Origin: Rossellomorea aquimaris
Lineage (GTDB): Bacteria; Bacillota; Bacilli; Bacillales; Fictibacillaceae
NCBI GenBank assembly: GCA_020524245.1
Contig: JAIVLN010000002.1
Coordinates: 124,001-188,000, forward strand
DNA: 64,000 nucleotides
Direction: 5' to 3'
Within the stretch, counting starts at the first letter, position 1. Every line of letters starts with the position of its first letter. Of the stretch, positions 8,939 through 17,462 are shown one piece after another. The translations under genes and the position numbers were made by a program. A model generated the notes under the pieces. The model had not been told where the DNA came from. It ran no database searches and worked only from the letters and a program-made list of their open reading frames with translations.

Positions 8939-10394
8939 AGGCTAAATGTGCTGCGACTTCCTCTTTCTTTCCGGTTTCGTCATATTTTCGGCACCGCTCG
9001 TATCCTCTGTACCTTTTCTCGAGAAGTTCTCCGAATTGAAATATTGCCTCTTCGTTACCCACACTGCTCATGATCTGCACAGAAATGGGCAACCCTTTTG
9101 CACTTTCTCCGACTGGAATCGTCAAAGACGGCAGTCCCCAAACATTGGCATATGCGATATACGGCAGAAAGCGAAGGAAGGTTTTCTGGATTGAGAACAA
9201 TTCCTTATATAAGACACCATGCTCAGGTGCCGGTGAATGATAGACAGGCATTACGATGAGTCTTCGATCTAAATACTTGTGGAGACGTTCATCTCCTGAT
9301 TTCAAAAATTCCCGGATGTAAGTCAACCGTCGTTTGGAAGGCTGGAATAAACGCATGCCGATCATCGCCCAGGTTAGATAATCATGTACATCTGACTTTG
9401 AGATTTTCGAACGAATGAATTCAATATAAGGGCTCAATTGTTTCTCATTGACGAGAAGATGTTTCTTCAATGCCTTTCCACCATCCAATGACATGAGCTG
9501 CTGCCAGATCAATGTGGATTCGGTGAAAAGTGGCGGTTCATCCACCTGCATGGAGAAATCATCTTCAAAATCCTCTTTGACGGACCGAATTAACCGGCCT
9601 GTTTCCACACCGAGTGGACAGGAATAGAATTGTGGGATGACCAGTTCAAAAGAACTCAGATCGGGTGAACGCTTGTTATCGCCTTTTCCAAGTATGTCAT
9701 TCACCAGTCGTGCATCACGGACACTTTTCCCCATTGCACCAATACCGAGCATCCTCTGTTGTTCTTCATATTCAATATAAGGATAATTGCCATTTTGGGA
9801 GACCTGATCGTTCCCTGACTTGAAACCGATGATTCCATTGAAATGACTCGGGAAACGGATGGATCCTCCGATATCCGCACCAAGACCTACTGCAGCTCCC
9901 CCTACACTCATCAACGCCCCTTCACCACCACTCGATCCACCTGAGCTACAGGAAGGATCCCATGGATTGTTCGTTGTGCCATAGAGCGGATTCACCGTTT
10001 CCTGATAGAAACAAAGGGACGGTGTGTTTGATTTTCCGAGAATGATCGCACCTTCCGCTTTCAAGCGCTTAACGACTTCCGCATCCTCATGGACCACATG
10101 ATCCTTCCGGTGTTTCAAGCCTCCTGTCGTCTTCATCCCCTCAACATGAAAACATTCCTTGACGCTGATCGGGACTCCGAACAACCGCCCTTTCGCATGG
10201 CCTTCTTTCAATTTCCTGTCCGCTTCCTTCGCCTCTTGCCTGGCAGTATTGAAACGATCCTCAACTAAACAATTGATGGATGGATTAACGTGTTCAAGGT
10301 GTCTGATATATAGGTCTGTCGCTTTTTGAGAAGAGATCTTCCCTTCCCTGATCTTTTCAGATAGTTCCGAAGCATCCATATCCAGAATTGACAT
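8937..10394 (-). CDS. Amidase-signature family hydrolase
   Basis: 485-aa amidase (AS family), which hydrolyses amide bonds with a Ser-cisSer-Lys triad. Visible: catalytic Lys79 in PISVKECFH, the Gly/Ser-rich SCSSGGSSGGEGA with cis-Ser155, and nucleophile Ser179 in DIGGSIRFP. The start at 10394 is set by AGGTGGGG. A longer reading frame to 10475 adds basic residues without an RBS. It is not GatA: no gatC or gatB neighbours, and the C-terminal half diverges. The substrate could be a small aliphatic or aryl amide and cannot be deduced. It is a single gene with its own upstream region. Confidence 0.87.
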   Translation of the reverse strand: MSILDMDASELSEKIREGKISSQKATDLYIRHLEHVNPSINCLVEDRFNTARQEAKEADRKLKEGHAKGRLFGVPISVKECFHVEGMKTTGGLKHRKDHVVHEDAEVVKRLKAEGAIILGKSNTPSLCFYQETVNPLYGTTNNPWDPSCSSGGSSGGEGALMSVGGAAVGLGADIGGSIRFPSHFNGIIGFKSGNDQVSQNGNYPYIEYEEQQRMLGIGAMGKSVRDARLVNDILGKGDNKRSPDLSSFELVIPQFYSCPLGVETGRLIRSVKEDFEDDFSMQVDEPPLFTESTLIWQQLMSLDGGKALKKHLLVNEKQLSPYIEFIRSKISKSDVHDYLTWAMIGMRLFQPSKRRLTYIREFLKSGDERLHKYLDRRLIVMPVYHSPAPEHGVLYKELFSIQKTFLRFLPYIAYANVWGLPSLTIPVGESAKGLPISVQIMSSVGNEEAIFQFGELLEKRYRGYERCRKYDETGKKEEVAAHLA

Positions 10395-10517
10395 AGAAAC
10401 CCCACCTCTTTTCGCCTTATGCGGCGTTTTCTTTTGCAACCCTTTATGGTTATATACGAGAAATTGAGTGAACATTCCTCTAATATCCCAAAAAATAGCA
10501 CATGAAATTTTGAACTT

Positions 10518-10550
10518 AAAAACGCCGACCTACTATTTGCAGGTCAGCGT
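10518..10550 (-). terminator. Terminator of the DUF2339 gene
   Basis: Minus strand: CGCTGACCT and AGGTCGGCG stem, then TTTTT. Confidence 0.8.
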
Positions 10551-10558
10551 GTCAGCAA

Positions 10559-12244
10559 TCATTCCTTCGGTTTTTTCTCTTTTGTGTAAAAGAAACGGGA
10601 GATGACGATTCCGGTTGCTCCGACAATCATAAAAAGTACTGCACGGACGACGATTGAAACGTTTGGCACGTCAATGAAGATTAGCTTACCAAGGGACAGG
10701 AAAATCAACCCGATTCCGATCAAGCGGAGTGCTTGCTGATCCTTCAAAACGCCATAAGTAATCCCACCGATTGCATACACGATCCATGAAAGGGTCATTG
10801 CCACATGTTGCGTATTAATAGACTGTTCTTTCGTAAATACATAGCTTAGTTGACTGATATACACGAGTATCGCCACCGCTGTTGCACCGAAAAGCACCTT
10901 CCTTAGTTCATTCGGAATAGCCTCAGGTAACTTTTTCCCCTGATATGTGAGGAACCAGAGCGTCACAATCAGCATGAGCCAACTCCACATCGGGACGGAA
11001 TTGAATACTTCGATTTGCAGACCAACCGTCCTTAGCGCCCCGATAAGATAGACGAATGCTCCGCTCCACATCTGGACTTTGAGCTTACTCTTCAATCCAA
11101 GGTATATGGCAACGGTACCTTGAATGAGGAAAATGAGTCCGAGCTCGCGGTCTGCAAACACTTCAATGAAATAAAACATGAGTGCGAGCAATCCAATGGG
11201 GAATAAGATGATGTTCTTTTCCAGGGTTTTCTTCATATGAAAATAAACATTCAATCCCAAATAAACGATGGCCGCCGATAACAGCGTCCAGGCGATCGCA
11301 TTGTCTTCAAAACCTTGATATGTGAAGAAGATGACAGCTAGAAAGCTGATGATTAGAATAGACTGCTGAACCTTCTGATGAGCTGGACGGGTTACATACA
11401 TGCCCAATAAAACGAGATGTTGAACGACCATCCCATAAGTCAGTACCGCTAACGAATTCATATCAGGCGGGAAATTTTCCAAGCCTGTAAATAAGCTATA
11501 CATCAACAGAACAACCGGTAGCAAAACCATGGCGACAATATGGAGTTTCCAGTAGTTCTTTTTCAATGCAAACAAAAGCATGATGATGGAGAAAACCGTC
11601 TCATACGATACGAAAAACAACGTATTTCCAGTATCACTATCCAACAAGAAAGGTATGAGGAACCCACCGACTGTTCCGAGTATGCCAAGCACTTCGGATT
11701 TATGGCGGATTGCAAAATAGATGCCAATAGCAACCCAGATCAGATTCAATGAGAAAGCAAAGGTCGGTCCGATGAATCCATACATGACATGGGCCGCAAA
11801 TGTTGCGATGACCAATACTGTCACTGAGCCTCCGAGCAGAACCTGACCCAGAGCAGGTCGTTTTTTTCGAATTTGCCATTCCCCTAAAGCAATCAATCCG
11901 AACCCTGCGATATAACCGATGATGGTTTTGACTGAAGCATTGAGGACACCATAATCCGAAGCGGCTTTGAAGCCCCAGATGACCCCTAACAACAATACAA
12001 AAATGAAGATCCTGGGCAACCAAACCTGACCAATCAAACGCTCCCAATCCACAGGTTCTTTCGGTTCAGATGGTCGAACAGGTGCCTTGTTTTCGTTTTT
12101 TTCAATGGGTCGGCTGACCACATCGGGTCTTTTGTCAATTTGAGGTTTAAGAGCAGTCGAAGATTGGGCAGTTAGCTCTTCGATCCGTTCCTCTAAATTT
12201 TGTACACGCTCCTCAAGCTCGCGAATTCTTTGATCCTCAGACAT
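10559..12244 (-). CDS. DUF2339 multi-spanning membrane protein
   Basis: About 561 aa. The N-terminal 30 residues form a coiled coil (IRELEERVQNLEERIEELTA), followed by a polar linker and then many closely packed TM helices from about residue 80 to the end. The layout is that of DUF2339 proteins, whose function is unknown. The ATG at 12244 has AAGGTAGG at 8 bp; a GTG three codons earlier is less likely. The start overlaps by 8 bp the original end of the upstream hydrolase gene, now a pseudogene, so the two formed a coupled operon. Confidence 0.82.
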   Translation of the reverse strand: MSEDQRIRELEERVQNLEERIEELTAQSSTALKPQIDKRPDVVSRPIEKNENKAPVRPSEPKEPVDWERLIGQVWLPRIFIFVLLLGVIWGFKAASDYGVLNASVKTIIGYIAGFGLIALGEWQIRKKRPALGQVLLGGSVTVLVIATFAAHVMYGFIGPTFAFSLNLIWVAIGIYFAIRHKSEVLGILGTVGGFLIPFLLDSDTGNTLFFVSYETVFSIIMLLFALKKNYWKLHIVAMVLLPVVLLMYSLFTGLENFPPDMNSLAVLTYGMVVQHLVLLGMYVTRPAHQKVQQSILIISFLAVIFFTYQGFEDNAIAWTLLSAAIVYLGLNVYFHMKKTLEKNIILFPIGLLALMFYFIEVFADRELGLIFLIQGTVAIYLGLKSKLKVQMWSGAFVYLIGALRTVGLQIEVFNSVPMWSWLMLIVTLWFLTYQGKKLPEAIPNELRKVLFGATAVAILVYISQLSYVFTKEQSINTQHVAMTLSWIVYAIGGITYGVLKDQQALRLIGIGLIFLSLGKLIFIDVPNVSIVVRAVLFMIVGATGIVISRFFYTKEKKPKE

Positions 12245-13178
12245 GAGGCTCACCTACCTTTTTCTGTTGAAGGACATATTCAATTGCCTCCCTCAGTAGA
12301 TCTGAGAAATGCTCTGGAAAGAAATGCCCTAGTCCAGGCACTTCCATCCATCTACATGGAAAGTCGACTTCGTCCATTTTCAATTTAAGTTTATGAATAC
12401 GTTCATATAAAAAATCTTCCTGACCGAATATGATGCATCCTCTTATCCCTCGTTCTTTTGCTTACGGAAGATATGGAGTTATAGCATCTAGGTCCTTTAC
12501 GGCTGGAGCAAATAATATAAATCCGACGGCATCCATTTCATTATTCAATACCTGCTTGAGTGCGATCATGCCGCCTTGGGAAGCACCAGCTAGTATTAAG
12601 GGTCCATTTTGATAGGGGTTGAAATCATGTTGTATAGTCTGACAATCTATTGCTGTACGATCCTCATCGTCCCAGCAAAACGAATTTTTCTCATAGAGCT
12701 GTGAAGACTGTGCGAAACCATAGGTAATGTTTGGATGATCTAGCCAATACTCGGAAAAGTCCTCAGCTGTTGATCCTCGCCAATGATATGCAAGTATGGA
12801 AGGACTCTCTTTATTGCCTTTATGGACCTTTAGAAACGGTTCATAGGAACTTTTGTGAGATTCGACTTTTTCATTTCCAAGCTCTAGTAACCTTTTGAAT
12901 TCTTTACGATGGTGCAATACCTTTAACTCTTCTATTCGAAGTAAACTCTCAGGGTTCCACCATTCTCCTTCATCCGCTCCAGCAATCAGCACATCCAGCG
13001 ATTTATCAATACTCCCTAAGTTAGCATAGGCGGCAGCTTGCCATAGGAATGGTTTCCGTGCACGCTCAGGAAAATTTCTCTTGATTTCTTCACTCTTTGT
13101 AATGATATCTTTATATTTCTGCCTTTTCTTTAACTCAATGACTTCATTCATAGCTTTGATGAACTCTTTTTCTCTCAT
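12237..13178 (-). pseudogene. Alpha/beta-hydrolase with N-terminal helical-repeat domain, broken by an in-frame stop
   Basis: The intact frame would encode 313 aa. Residues 1-110 are TPR-like helices (WQAAAYANLGSIDKSLDVL). An alpha/beta-hydrolase domain follows, with the nucleophile elbow GASQGG. A TAA at 12462-12464 follows ITPYLP and ends the visible product at 238 aa. The same frame then continues without another stop (AKERGIRGCIIFGQEDFLYE) through the catalytic-His region GLGHFFPEHF to a TGA at 12237, overlapping the next gene's start by 8 bp. The start at 13178 is chosen from AGAGGGGG. The truncated product lacks the catalytic His, so hydrolase activity should be lost. Either a recent nonsense mutation or a base-calling error explains this. 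Confidence 0.85.
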
Positions 13179-13280
13179 GGTCATGCCCCCTCTTTTCCAC
13201 CACCCTTCTATTTCCACAAATTGTATCTAACCTCCTTTTTCTCATTTTATTTCAATCTGGATGGAACTTTCGTTTGGTCA

Positions 13281-13309
13281 TTGCATTCTAAAAAAGAAAA
13301 CGGTATCAT
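13281..13309 (+). promoter_or_regulatory. malL: Probable sigma-A promoter of the alpha-glucosidase gene
   Basis: TTGCAT (13281-13286), 17-bp spacer, TATCAT (13304-13309). The expected transcription start falls just before the cre-like palindrome. Confidence 0.65.
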
Positions 13310-13325
13310 AAGGATTACAAAGGAA

Positions 13326-13339
13326 TGCAAACGCTTGCA
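13326..13339 (+). promoter_or_regulatory. cre-like operator (CcpA) or LacI-family operator
   Basis: TGCAAACGCTTGCA has the conserved central CG and TGnAA/TTnCA arms of catabolite-responsive elements. Its position about 16 bp after the -10 box fits repression by glucose, expected for an alpha-glucosidase. A local LacI/GalR regulator could also use such a site. Confidence 0.65.
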
Positions 13340-13395
13340 CTAATTGTCGATATAGTACCTATTTAAAAAGATAGAGAGAATTAAGGAGAGAGACA

Positions 13396-15060
13396 ATGAA
13401 TAAGCAATGGTGGAAAGAAAGCGTCGTTTATCAAATCTATCCCCGAAGCTTTAAAGATAGTAACGGTGACGGGATTGGCGATATTCAAGGAATCATTTCT
13501 GAATTGGACTACTTGAAAGAATTAGGGATCGATGTGATTTGGGTATGCCCGGTCTATCAATCTCCAAATGCGGATAATGGTTATGACATCAGTGATTACA
13601 AGGACATCATGACCGAGTTTGGAACAATGGAGGATTTCGACCAACTCCTGACAGAAGTCCATCATCGTGGTATGAAATTAATCATGGATCTGGTGGTAAA
13701 CCATACGTCAGATGAGCATGCGTGGTTCGTCGAGTCCCGAAAATCTAAGGATAACCCATATCGTGACTACTACATTTGGCGGGAAGGAAAAGATGGTCAG
13801 GAGCCGAACAACTGGGAATCCATCTTCGGTGGATCAGCATGGGAGTATGACAAAAATACCGATGAATATTACATGCATCTTTTTGATACGAAGCAACCTG
13901 ATCTGAACTGGGAAAATGACCAAGTGCGAAATGATGTCTATGACATGATCAATTGGTGGCTTGATAAAGGGATTGATGGGTTCCGTGTCGATGCAATCAG
14001 CCACATCAAGAAAGTACCTGGATTCCCGGATATGCCGAATCCTGAAAATAAAAAGTATGTCCCTTCCTTTGATGGTCACATGAACCGTGAAGGAATCGAT
14101 GACTTTTTACAAGAATTGAAGCGTGAAACGTTCGACCGATACGATATCATGACCGTCGGGGAAGCAAACGGAGTAAAGATCGAAGACGCAGAACGATGGG
14201 TCGGTGAGGAGAATGGCTATTTCGATATGATCTTCCAATTCGAACATATGGGACTGTGGGATAAGGATAACAAGCGGAAATTCGACCTGATCAAGTTCAA
14301 GGACATCCTGACCGGTTGGCAAAAAGGTCTCGAAAACCGTGGGTGGAATGCATTGTACCTTGAAAACCACGATCAACCAAGATCGGTTTCCCGCTTTGGT
14401 GATGATGACACGTATCATGCAGTATCTGCAAAAGCCCTGGCAACGTGCTACTTCCTGATGCAAGGAACACCATACATTTATCAAGGACAGGAAATCGGGA
14501 TGACGAATGTTCAATTCCCTTTTATCGAAGATTATGATGATGTCGGCATGCACAACCTTTACCATGAAGGAATTGCAAACGGTAAAAGTCATGAGGAAAT
14601 GATGGAGATTCTTTGGGCAACAGGTCGTGATAATTCAAGAACCCCGATGCAATGGAATGATTCTGAGTATGCAGGTTTTTCCAGTCATGAGCCGTGGATC
14701 GGTGTGAACCCGAATTACAAGATGTTGAACGTTCAGGCACAACTGAAAGATCCTGGCTCTATCCTCTCTTATTACAAAGAGCTGATCCGAATCCGGAAGG
14801 AAAACGATGTTTTGGTGTATGGAAACTATGATCTGTTGTTCCCTGAACATCCTCAATTGTATGTATATACACGTACTTTAGGTTCGAGAAAAGCATTGGT
14901 CATTACGAACCTGACGAATGAACGAGTGGATTTCGACTTTAACGAAATGGAAGGCACGGATCAACTAAAGCCGCTCCTCTCAAACTATGAATCAAATGAT
15001 GCTGATGAAGGTAAAGTGACATTCAAACCTTATGAAGCTAGCGTTTATCTATATCAATAA
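13396..15060 (+). CDS. malL: GH13 alpha-glucosidase (oligo-1,6-glucosidase / MalL type)
   Basis: 554-aa cytoplasmic enzyme that hydrolyses alpha-glucosidic ends of isomalto- or malto-oligosaccharides. The N-terminus WWKESVVYQIYPRSFKDSNG is diagnostic for the MalL/TreA group. Catalytic features: nucleophile Asp in GFRVDAISHI near 199, acid/base Glu in TVGEANGV near 255, and transition-state Asp in LENHDQPR near 330. The barrel is followed by a beta-sandwich C-domain ending in PYEASVYLYQ. AAGGAGAG precedes the ATG. It stands alone, without transporter or regulator, so substrate uptake must be encoded elsewhere. Trehalose-6-phosphate hydrolase is a less likely alternative, as there is no trePR nearby. 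Confidence 0.92.
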   Translation: MNKQWWKESVVYQIYPRSFKDSNGDGIGDIQGIISELDYLKELGIDVIWVCPVYQSPNADNGYDISDYKDIMTEFGTMEDFDQLLTEVHHRGMKLIMDLVVNHTSDEHAWFVESRKSKDNPYRDYYIWREGKDGQEPNNWESIFGGSAWEYDKNTDEYYMHLFDTKQPDLNWENDQVRNDVYDMINWWLDKGIDGFRVDAISHIKKVPGFPDMPNPENKKYVPSFDGHMNREGIDDFLQELKRETFDRYDIMTVGEANGVKIEDAERWVGEENGYFDMIFQFEHMGLWDKDNKRKFDLIKFKDILTGWQKGLENRGWNALYLENHDQPRSVSRFGDDDTYHAVSAKALATCYFLMQGTPYIYQGQEIGMTNVQFPFIEDYDDVGMHNLYHEGIANGKSHEEMMEILWATGRDNSRTPMQWNDSEYAGFSSHEPWIGVNPNYKMLNVQAQLKDPGSILSYYKELIRIRKENDVLVYGNYDLLFPEHPQLYVYTRTLGSRKALVITNLTNERVDFDFNEMEGTDQLKPLLSNYESNDADEGKVTFKPYEASVYLYQ

Positions 15061-15065
15061 ATGTA

Positions 15066-15106
15066 AAAGGATGGTCACGTAACTGAAGTTGCGGACCATC
15101 CTTTTT
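15066..15106 (+). terminator. Terminator of the alpha-glucosidase gene
   Basis: AAAGGATGGTC and GACCATCCTTTTT stem with a 16-base loop. Confidence 0.85.
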
Positions 15107-15134
15107 GCTATATTTTCGGTGATTAGCATCACTT

Positions 15135-15389
15135 ATTCATTACCATCATTCCAGTTTTCTGCTCTGATAGGGATGAATAGCCCTTATTCATTACCATCAT
15201 TCCAGTTTTCCGCTCTGATAGGGATGAATAGCCCCTATTCATTACCATCATTTCAGTTTTCTGCTCTGATAGGGATGAATAGCCTCTATTCATTACCATC
15301 ATTCCAGTTTTCCGCTCTGATAGGGATGAATAGCCCCTATTCATTACCATCATTCCAGTTTTCCACTCTGATAGGGATGAATAGCCTCT
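15135..15389. repeat. Five 51-bp intergenic tandem repeats
   Basis: Five units begin at 15135, 15186, 15237, 15288 and 15339. Each runs from ATTCATTACCATCATTCCAG to GATAGGGATGAATAGCC. They are nearly identical, with a few substitutions (CTGCTC/CCGCTC/CCACTC; CATTTC once). At each of the four unit junctions ATGAATAG meets CTATTCAT across a 3-4 base gap, so a small hairpin recurs every 51 bp. The unit length is a multiple of three, so both strands stay open, but no RBS or codon bias supports a gene. With its flanking terminators the array fills the 388-bp gap between two convergent genes. Confidence 0.9.
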
Positions 15390-15397
15390 CCAACACA

Positions 15398-15436
15398 AAA
15401 AAAGCGGTCCTGTTTGTTTCCAAACAGAACTGCTCT
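15398..15436 (-). terminator. Terminator of the DUF899/VOC gene
   Basis: Minus strand: GCAGTTCTGTTT and AAACAGGACCGC pair, then TTTTTTT. Confidence 0.8.
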
Positions 15437-15448
15437 CTCATCAATCTG

Positions 15449-16354
15449 TCATTGATTGCTGCTTTCAAAAAGGTGGAACTTCATGCCGTATGGATCGGCC
15501 ATCATCACGCTCTTCTCACTGTATTCCTTCGTGATTTCACAGCCTTTTTCCAGCAATCGCTCTTTCATGTCATCGAACTCATCCGTGGCGAATTCGAAAA
15601 AGACCTGGTTGCCATCTGAGCGCTCCATGAAAAAGTTCATTCCGTTGAACGAGAGTCTCGTCTCGTCACCGAAATCTTTCTCCACCTTCATCCCGATCGT
15701 CTCTTCATAGAACCGTACAGCTTTTTCAAAATCTTTTACCTGAATGGCGATGTTGTTCGTCAGTTGCAATGAGGTCTCACGGTTGATTTTCCGTCTCGGC
15801 TTAAAATCAGCAGGGCCACCTGGCAAGAGATCGAACAGATGCCATACCGAACAAAAATCATCGCCTGGACCTAAAGGGGTATGCGCATAGTGATAGATTT
15901 TACCAGCATCGTCCTTCCGGAATGTCGACACCCCGGGATGATTGTAGCCGTCCTTCGCATAGCCCATGTCTTCCTTGAAGGTGGTCCCTTTTGTCGAGAC
16001 CATCGGGAACTTCCATCCCCTCTCGGCCGCAACATCCTCTTGCACACCTGGCTCGTCCGGGGTGCTGACCACAAAGGCAGCTCTTTCAATGAGATGATGG
16101 TAAACACCATTGAACCCATCCGCCCACAACGTACAGTAGTTACAGCTGACTCCCATATTATGAATGACAATCAATTCATTTTTATCATCAAACAACTCGG
16201 CCAGTGTCACTTCTTCTTTATCACGGTCGCGAAAACGATAATTTTCTACTTCTTGCTCAGGGACTTCTTTTCTTAATTCTGCGAGTTGTTTTTTCTTTTT
16301 CACAATTTCTTCACCTAATTGGTTAATCTCATCAATAATCGATTGGACGTGCAT
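15449..16354 (-). CDS. DUF899 thioredoxin-like domain fused to a VOC (glyoxalase-like) domain
   Basis: 301 aa with two domains. Residues 1-35 are a helical lead (EEIVKKKKQLAELRKEVPEQ). About 36-195 is a DUF899 thioredoxin-like domain with CNYC (C71, C74) in HNMGVSCNYCTLW and the family block HYAHTPLGPGDDF. About 203-301 is a VOC/bleomycin-resistance-type domain (NNIAIQVKDFEKAVRFYEET to DPYGMKFHLFE). DUF899 and VOC proteins are normally separate, and many are annotated as dithiol-disulfide isomerases or dioxygenases without proof. A redox or detoxification role is inferred. The gene is single, with its own terminator. Confidence 0.85.
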   Translation of the reverse strand: MHVQSIIDEINQLGEEIVKKKKQLAELRKEVPEQEVENYRFRDRDKEEVTLAELFDDKNELIVIHNMGVSCNYCTLWADGFNGVYHHLIERAAFVVSTPDEPGVQEDVAAERGWKFPMVSTKGTTFKEDMGYAKDGYNHPGVSTFRKDDAGKIYHYAHTPLGPGDDFCSVWHLFDLLPGGPADFKPRRKINRETSLQLTNNIAIQVKDFEKAVRFYEETIGMKVEKDFGDETRLSFNGMNFFMERSDGNQVFFEFATDEFDDMKERLLEKGCEITKEYSEKSVMMADPYGMKFHLFESSNQ

Positions 16355-16422
16355 ACAATACAGACCTCCTCAAATTTTTTAAAGATCTGTATAAAAGATT
16401 CTCGATTATCCAAGATAGTCCT

Positions 16423-16932
16423 TTAGGTTTCTTTGTCGATTTCCGGCCAACTGTTGTTTCTTCCTTTATAAATATCCCATCGAATCATCCGCTGACGTTG
16501 ATTTTCAGCAAAATCATAAAATGGCATCGCGACATATTCCATACGATTGAAGCGACGTTCATATTTCGGATGTATGCTTAATGTACGAAAACCTCCAAAG
16601 TTATCATCACTCAATGCCCATACGACCCGTCCGACTCTAGAAAGGTATATCGCTCCGGAACACATGACACACGGTTCAACAGTCGTGTATAGCGTATAGG
16701 GACGCTCTTTTCCTTCTTTAATGAGAGGTTCACCGCATCTACGTAATACATCAATTTCTGCATGAGCCGTCGGATCATGCTCTGTAAACACCCGGTTTCT
16801 TCCTCTCTCAACCACTTCCCCATCAGATCCGACTACGACTGCTCCAATTGGAATGGTTCCATGCTCCTCAGCTAAAGTCCCTTCCTCCATTGCAAGCTGC
16901 AAATAATACCGGTCTCGATCCAATTGATTCAT
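16423..16932 (-). CDS. Nucleoside/cytidine-type deaminase (CDA fold, zinc)
   Basis: About 169 aa. The zinc/catalytic motif is complete: HAE in PTAHAEIDVLRRC and PCVMC in TTVEPCVMCSGAIYLSRV. This is the pattern of guanine deaminase, cytosine deaminase and TadA-like enzymes, which hydrolyse an exocyclic amine on a base. The C-terminal part (FGGFRTLSIHPKYERRFNRM) differs from TadA, and no tRNA-modification context is present, so I call only a nucleoside deaminase family member. Two starts are possible: 16932 (AAGGAG upstream, slightly long spacing) or 16965 (GAGG 4 bp upstream, adding 11 residues). Confidence 0.82.
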   Translation of the reverse strand: MNQLDRDRYYLQLAMEEGTLAEEHGTIPIGAVVVGSDGEVVERGRNRVFTEHDPTAHAEIDVLRRCGEPLIKEGKERPYTLYTTVEPCVMCSGAIYLSRVGRVVWALSDDNFGGFRTLSIHPKYERRFNRMEYVAMPFYDFAENQRQRMIRWDIYKGRNNSWPEIDKET

Positions 16933-17113
16933 AATACAGTAATTCTCCTTATGAAATTTTTTCATCTTTCCTCATCATAAATTTCGGGTCTCTAATCTGT
17001 GAAGTTGACGAAGAATCTTGCGTTTGTTTCTTCGTACGTTTCACATCGACTTTGGTTGCAAAAATCGAAAACAGCACCTTCATTCATCAGTCCAATGTGC
17101 TGTGTCATAGCCT

Positions 17114-17143
17114 AAAAAAACAACCGCCCATCGGCGGTTGTTC
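17114..17143 (-). terminator. Terminator of the sdaAB-sdaAA-HesB operon
   Basis: Minus strand: AACAACCGCC, GAT loop, GGGCGGTTGTT, then T-run. It closes the serine dehydratase operon. Confidence 0.85.
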
Positions 17144-17147
17144 TATG

Positions 17148-17462
17148 CTAAGCAAGGTGACATTCAAGCCCCATCGGACCCCATTCGGATTCGAAAATGA
17201 AGCCGGTCTCCTGATCGAAATCCAATGTCAGTTCCTCATCTAAATTTCGTTTTGTAAACAAGTCGATATGAAATTCCATTCCATCCGAGTGGATGACAAG
17301 GTCTCCTTTTCTGGAGTCATCCTCAATAAGTTTGAATTTCATCATCGTTCCGCATCCACCTTGCATTTCTGCATCGATACGAAGAATCTTATCCTTTTCC
17401 AATGTCAGCTGTTGAAGCTGTTGAAGCTGTTGAAGCGCTTCTTCCGTGATCGTCAGATTCAT
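17148..17462 (-). CDS. HesB/IscA-like iron-sulfur cluster biosynthesis family protein
   Basis: 104-aa single-domain Fe-S_biosyn family protein of the short Bacillus type (YqkB/YneR-like). The core is RIDAEMQGGCGTMMKFKLI, with Cys37, and the C-terminus GLECHLA has Cys101. The classical A-type carriers carry C...CxC; here the C-terminal CxC is not complete, so cluster binding is uncertain. Its start has AGAGGAGGAG but lies 74 bases inside the end of sdaAA, and the same DNA is read in two frames. A 9-base unit CTGTTGAAG occurs three times (17409-17435), encoding LQQ repeats here and STA repeats in SdaAA. Its neighbour SdaAA is a 4Fe-4S enzyme, so a role in cluster loading is an attractive inference. 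Confidence 0.8.
   Translation of the reverse strand: MNLTITEEALQQLQQLQQLTLEKDKILRIDAEMQGGCGTMMKFKLIEDDSRKGDLVIHSDGMEFHIDLFTKRNLDEELTLDFDQETGFIFESEWGPMGLECHLA

Noticed and set aside
15135-15389. CRISPR array
   Set aside because: Units are directly contiguous with no unique spacers and no cas genes nearby.
15089-15619. Long plus-strand open frame through the 51-bp repeats (and its minus-strand counterpart 15129-15398)
   Set aside because: The repeat length is a multiple of three, which keeps all phases open. There is no RBS, and the plus frame runs into the antisense of a real gene.
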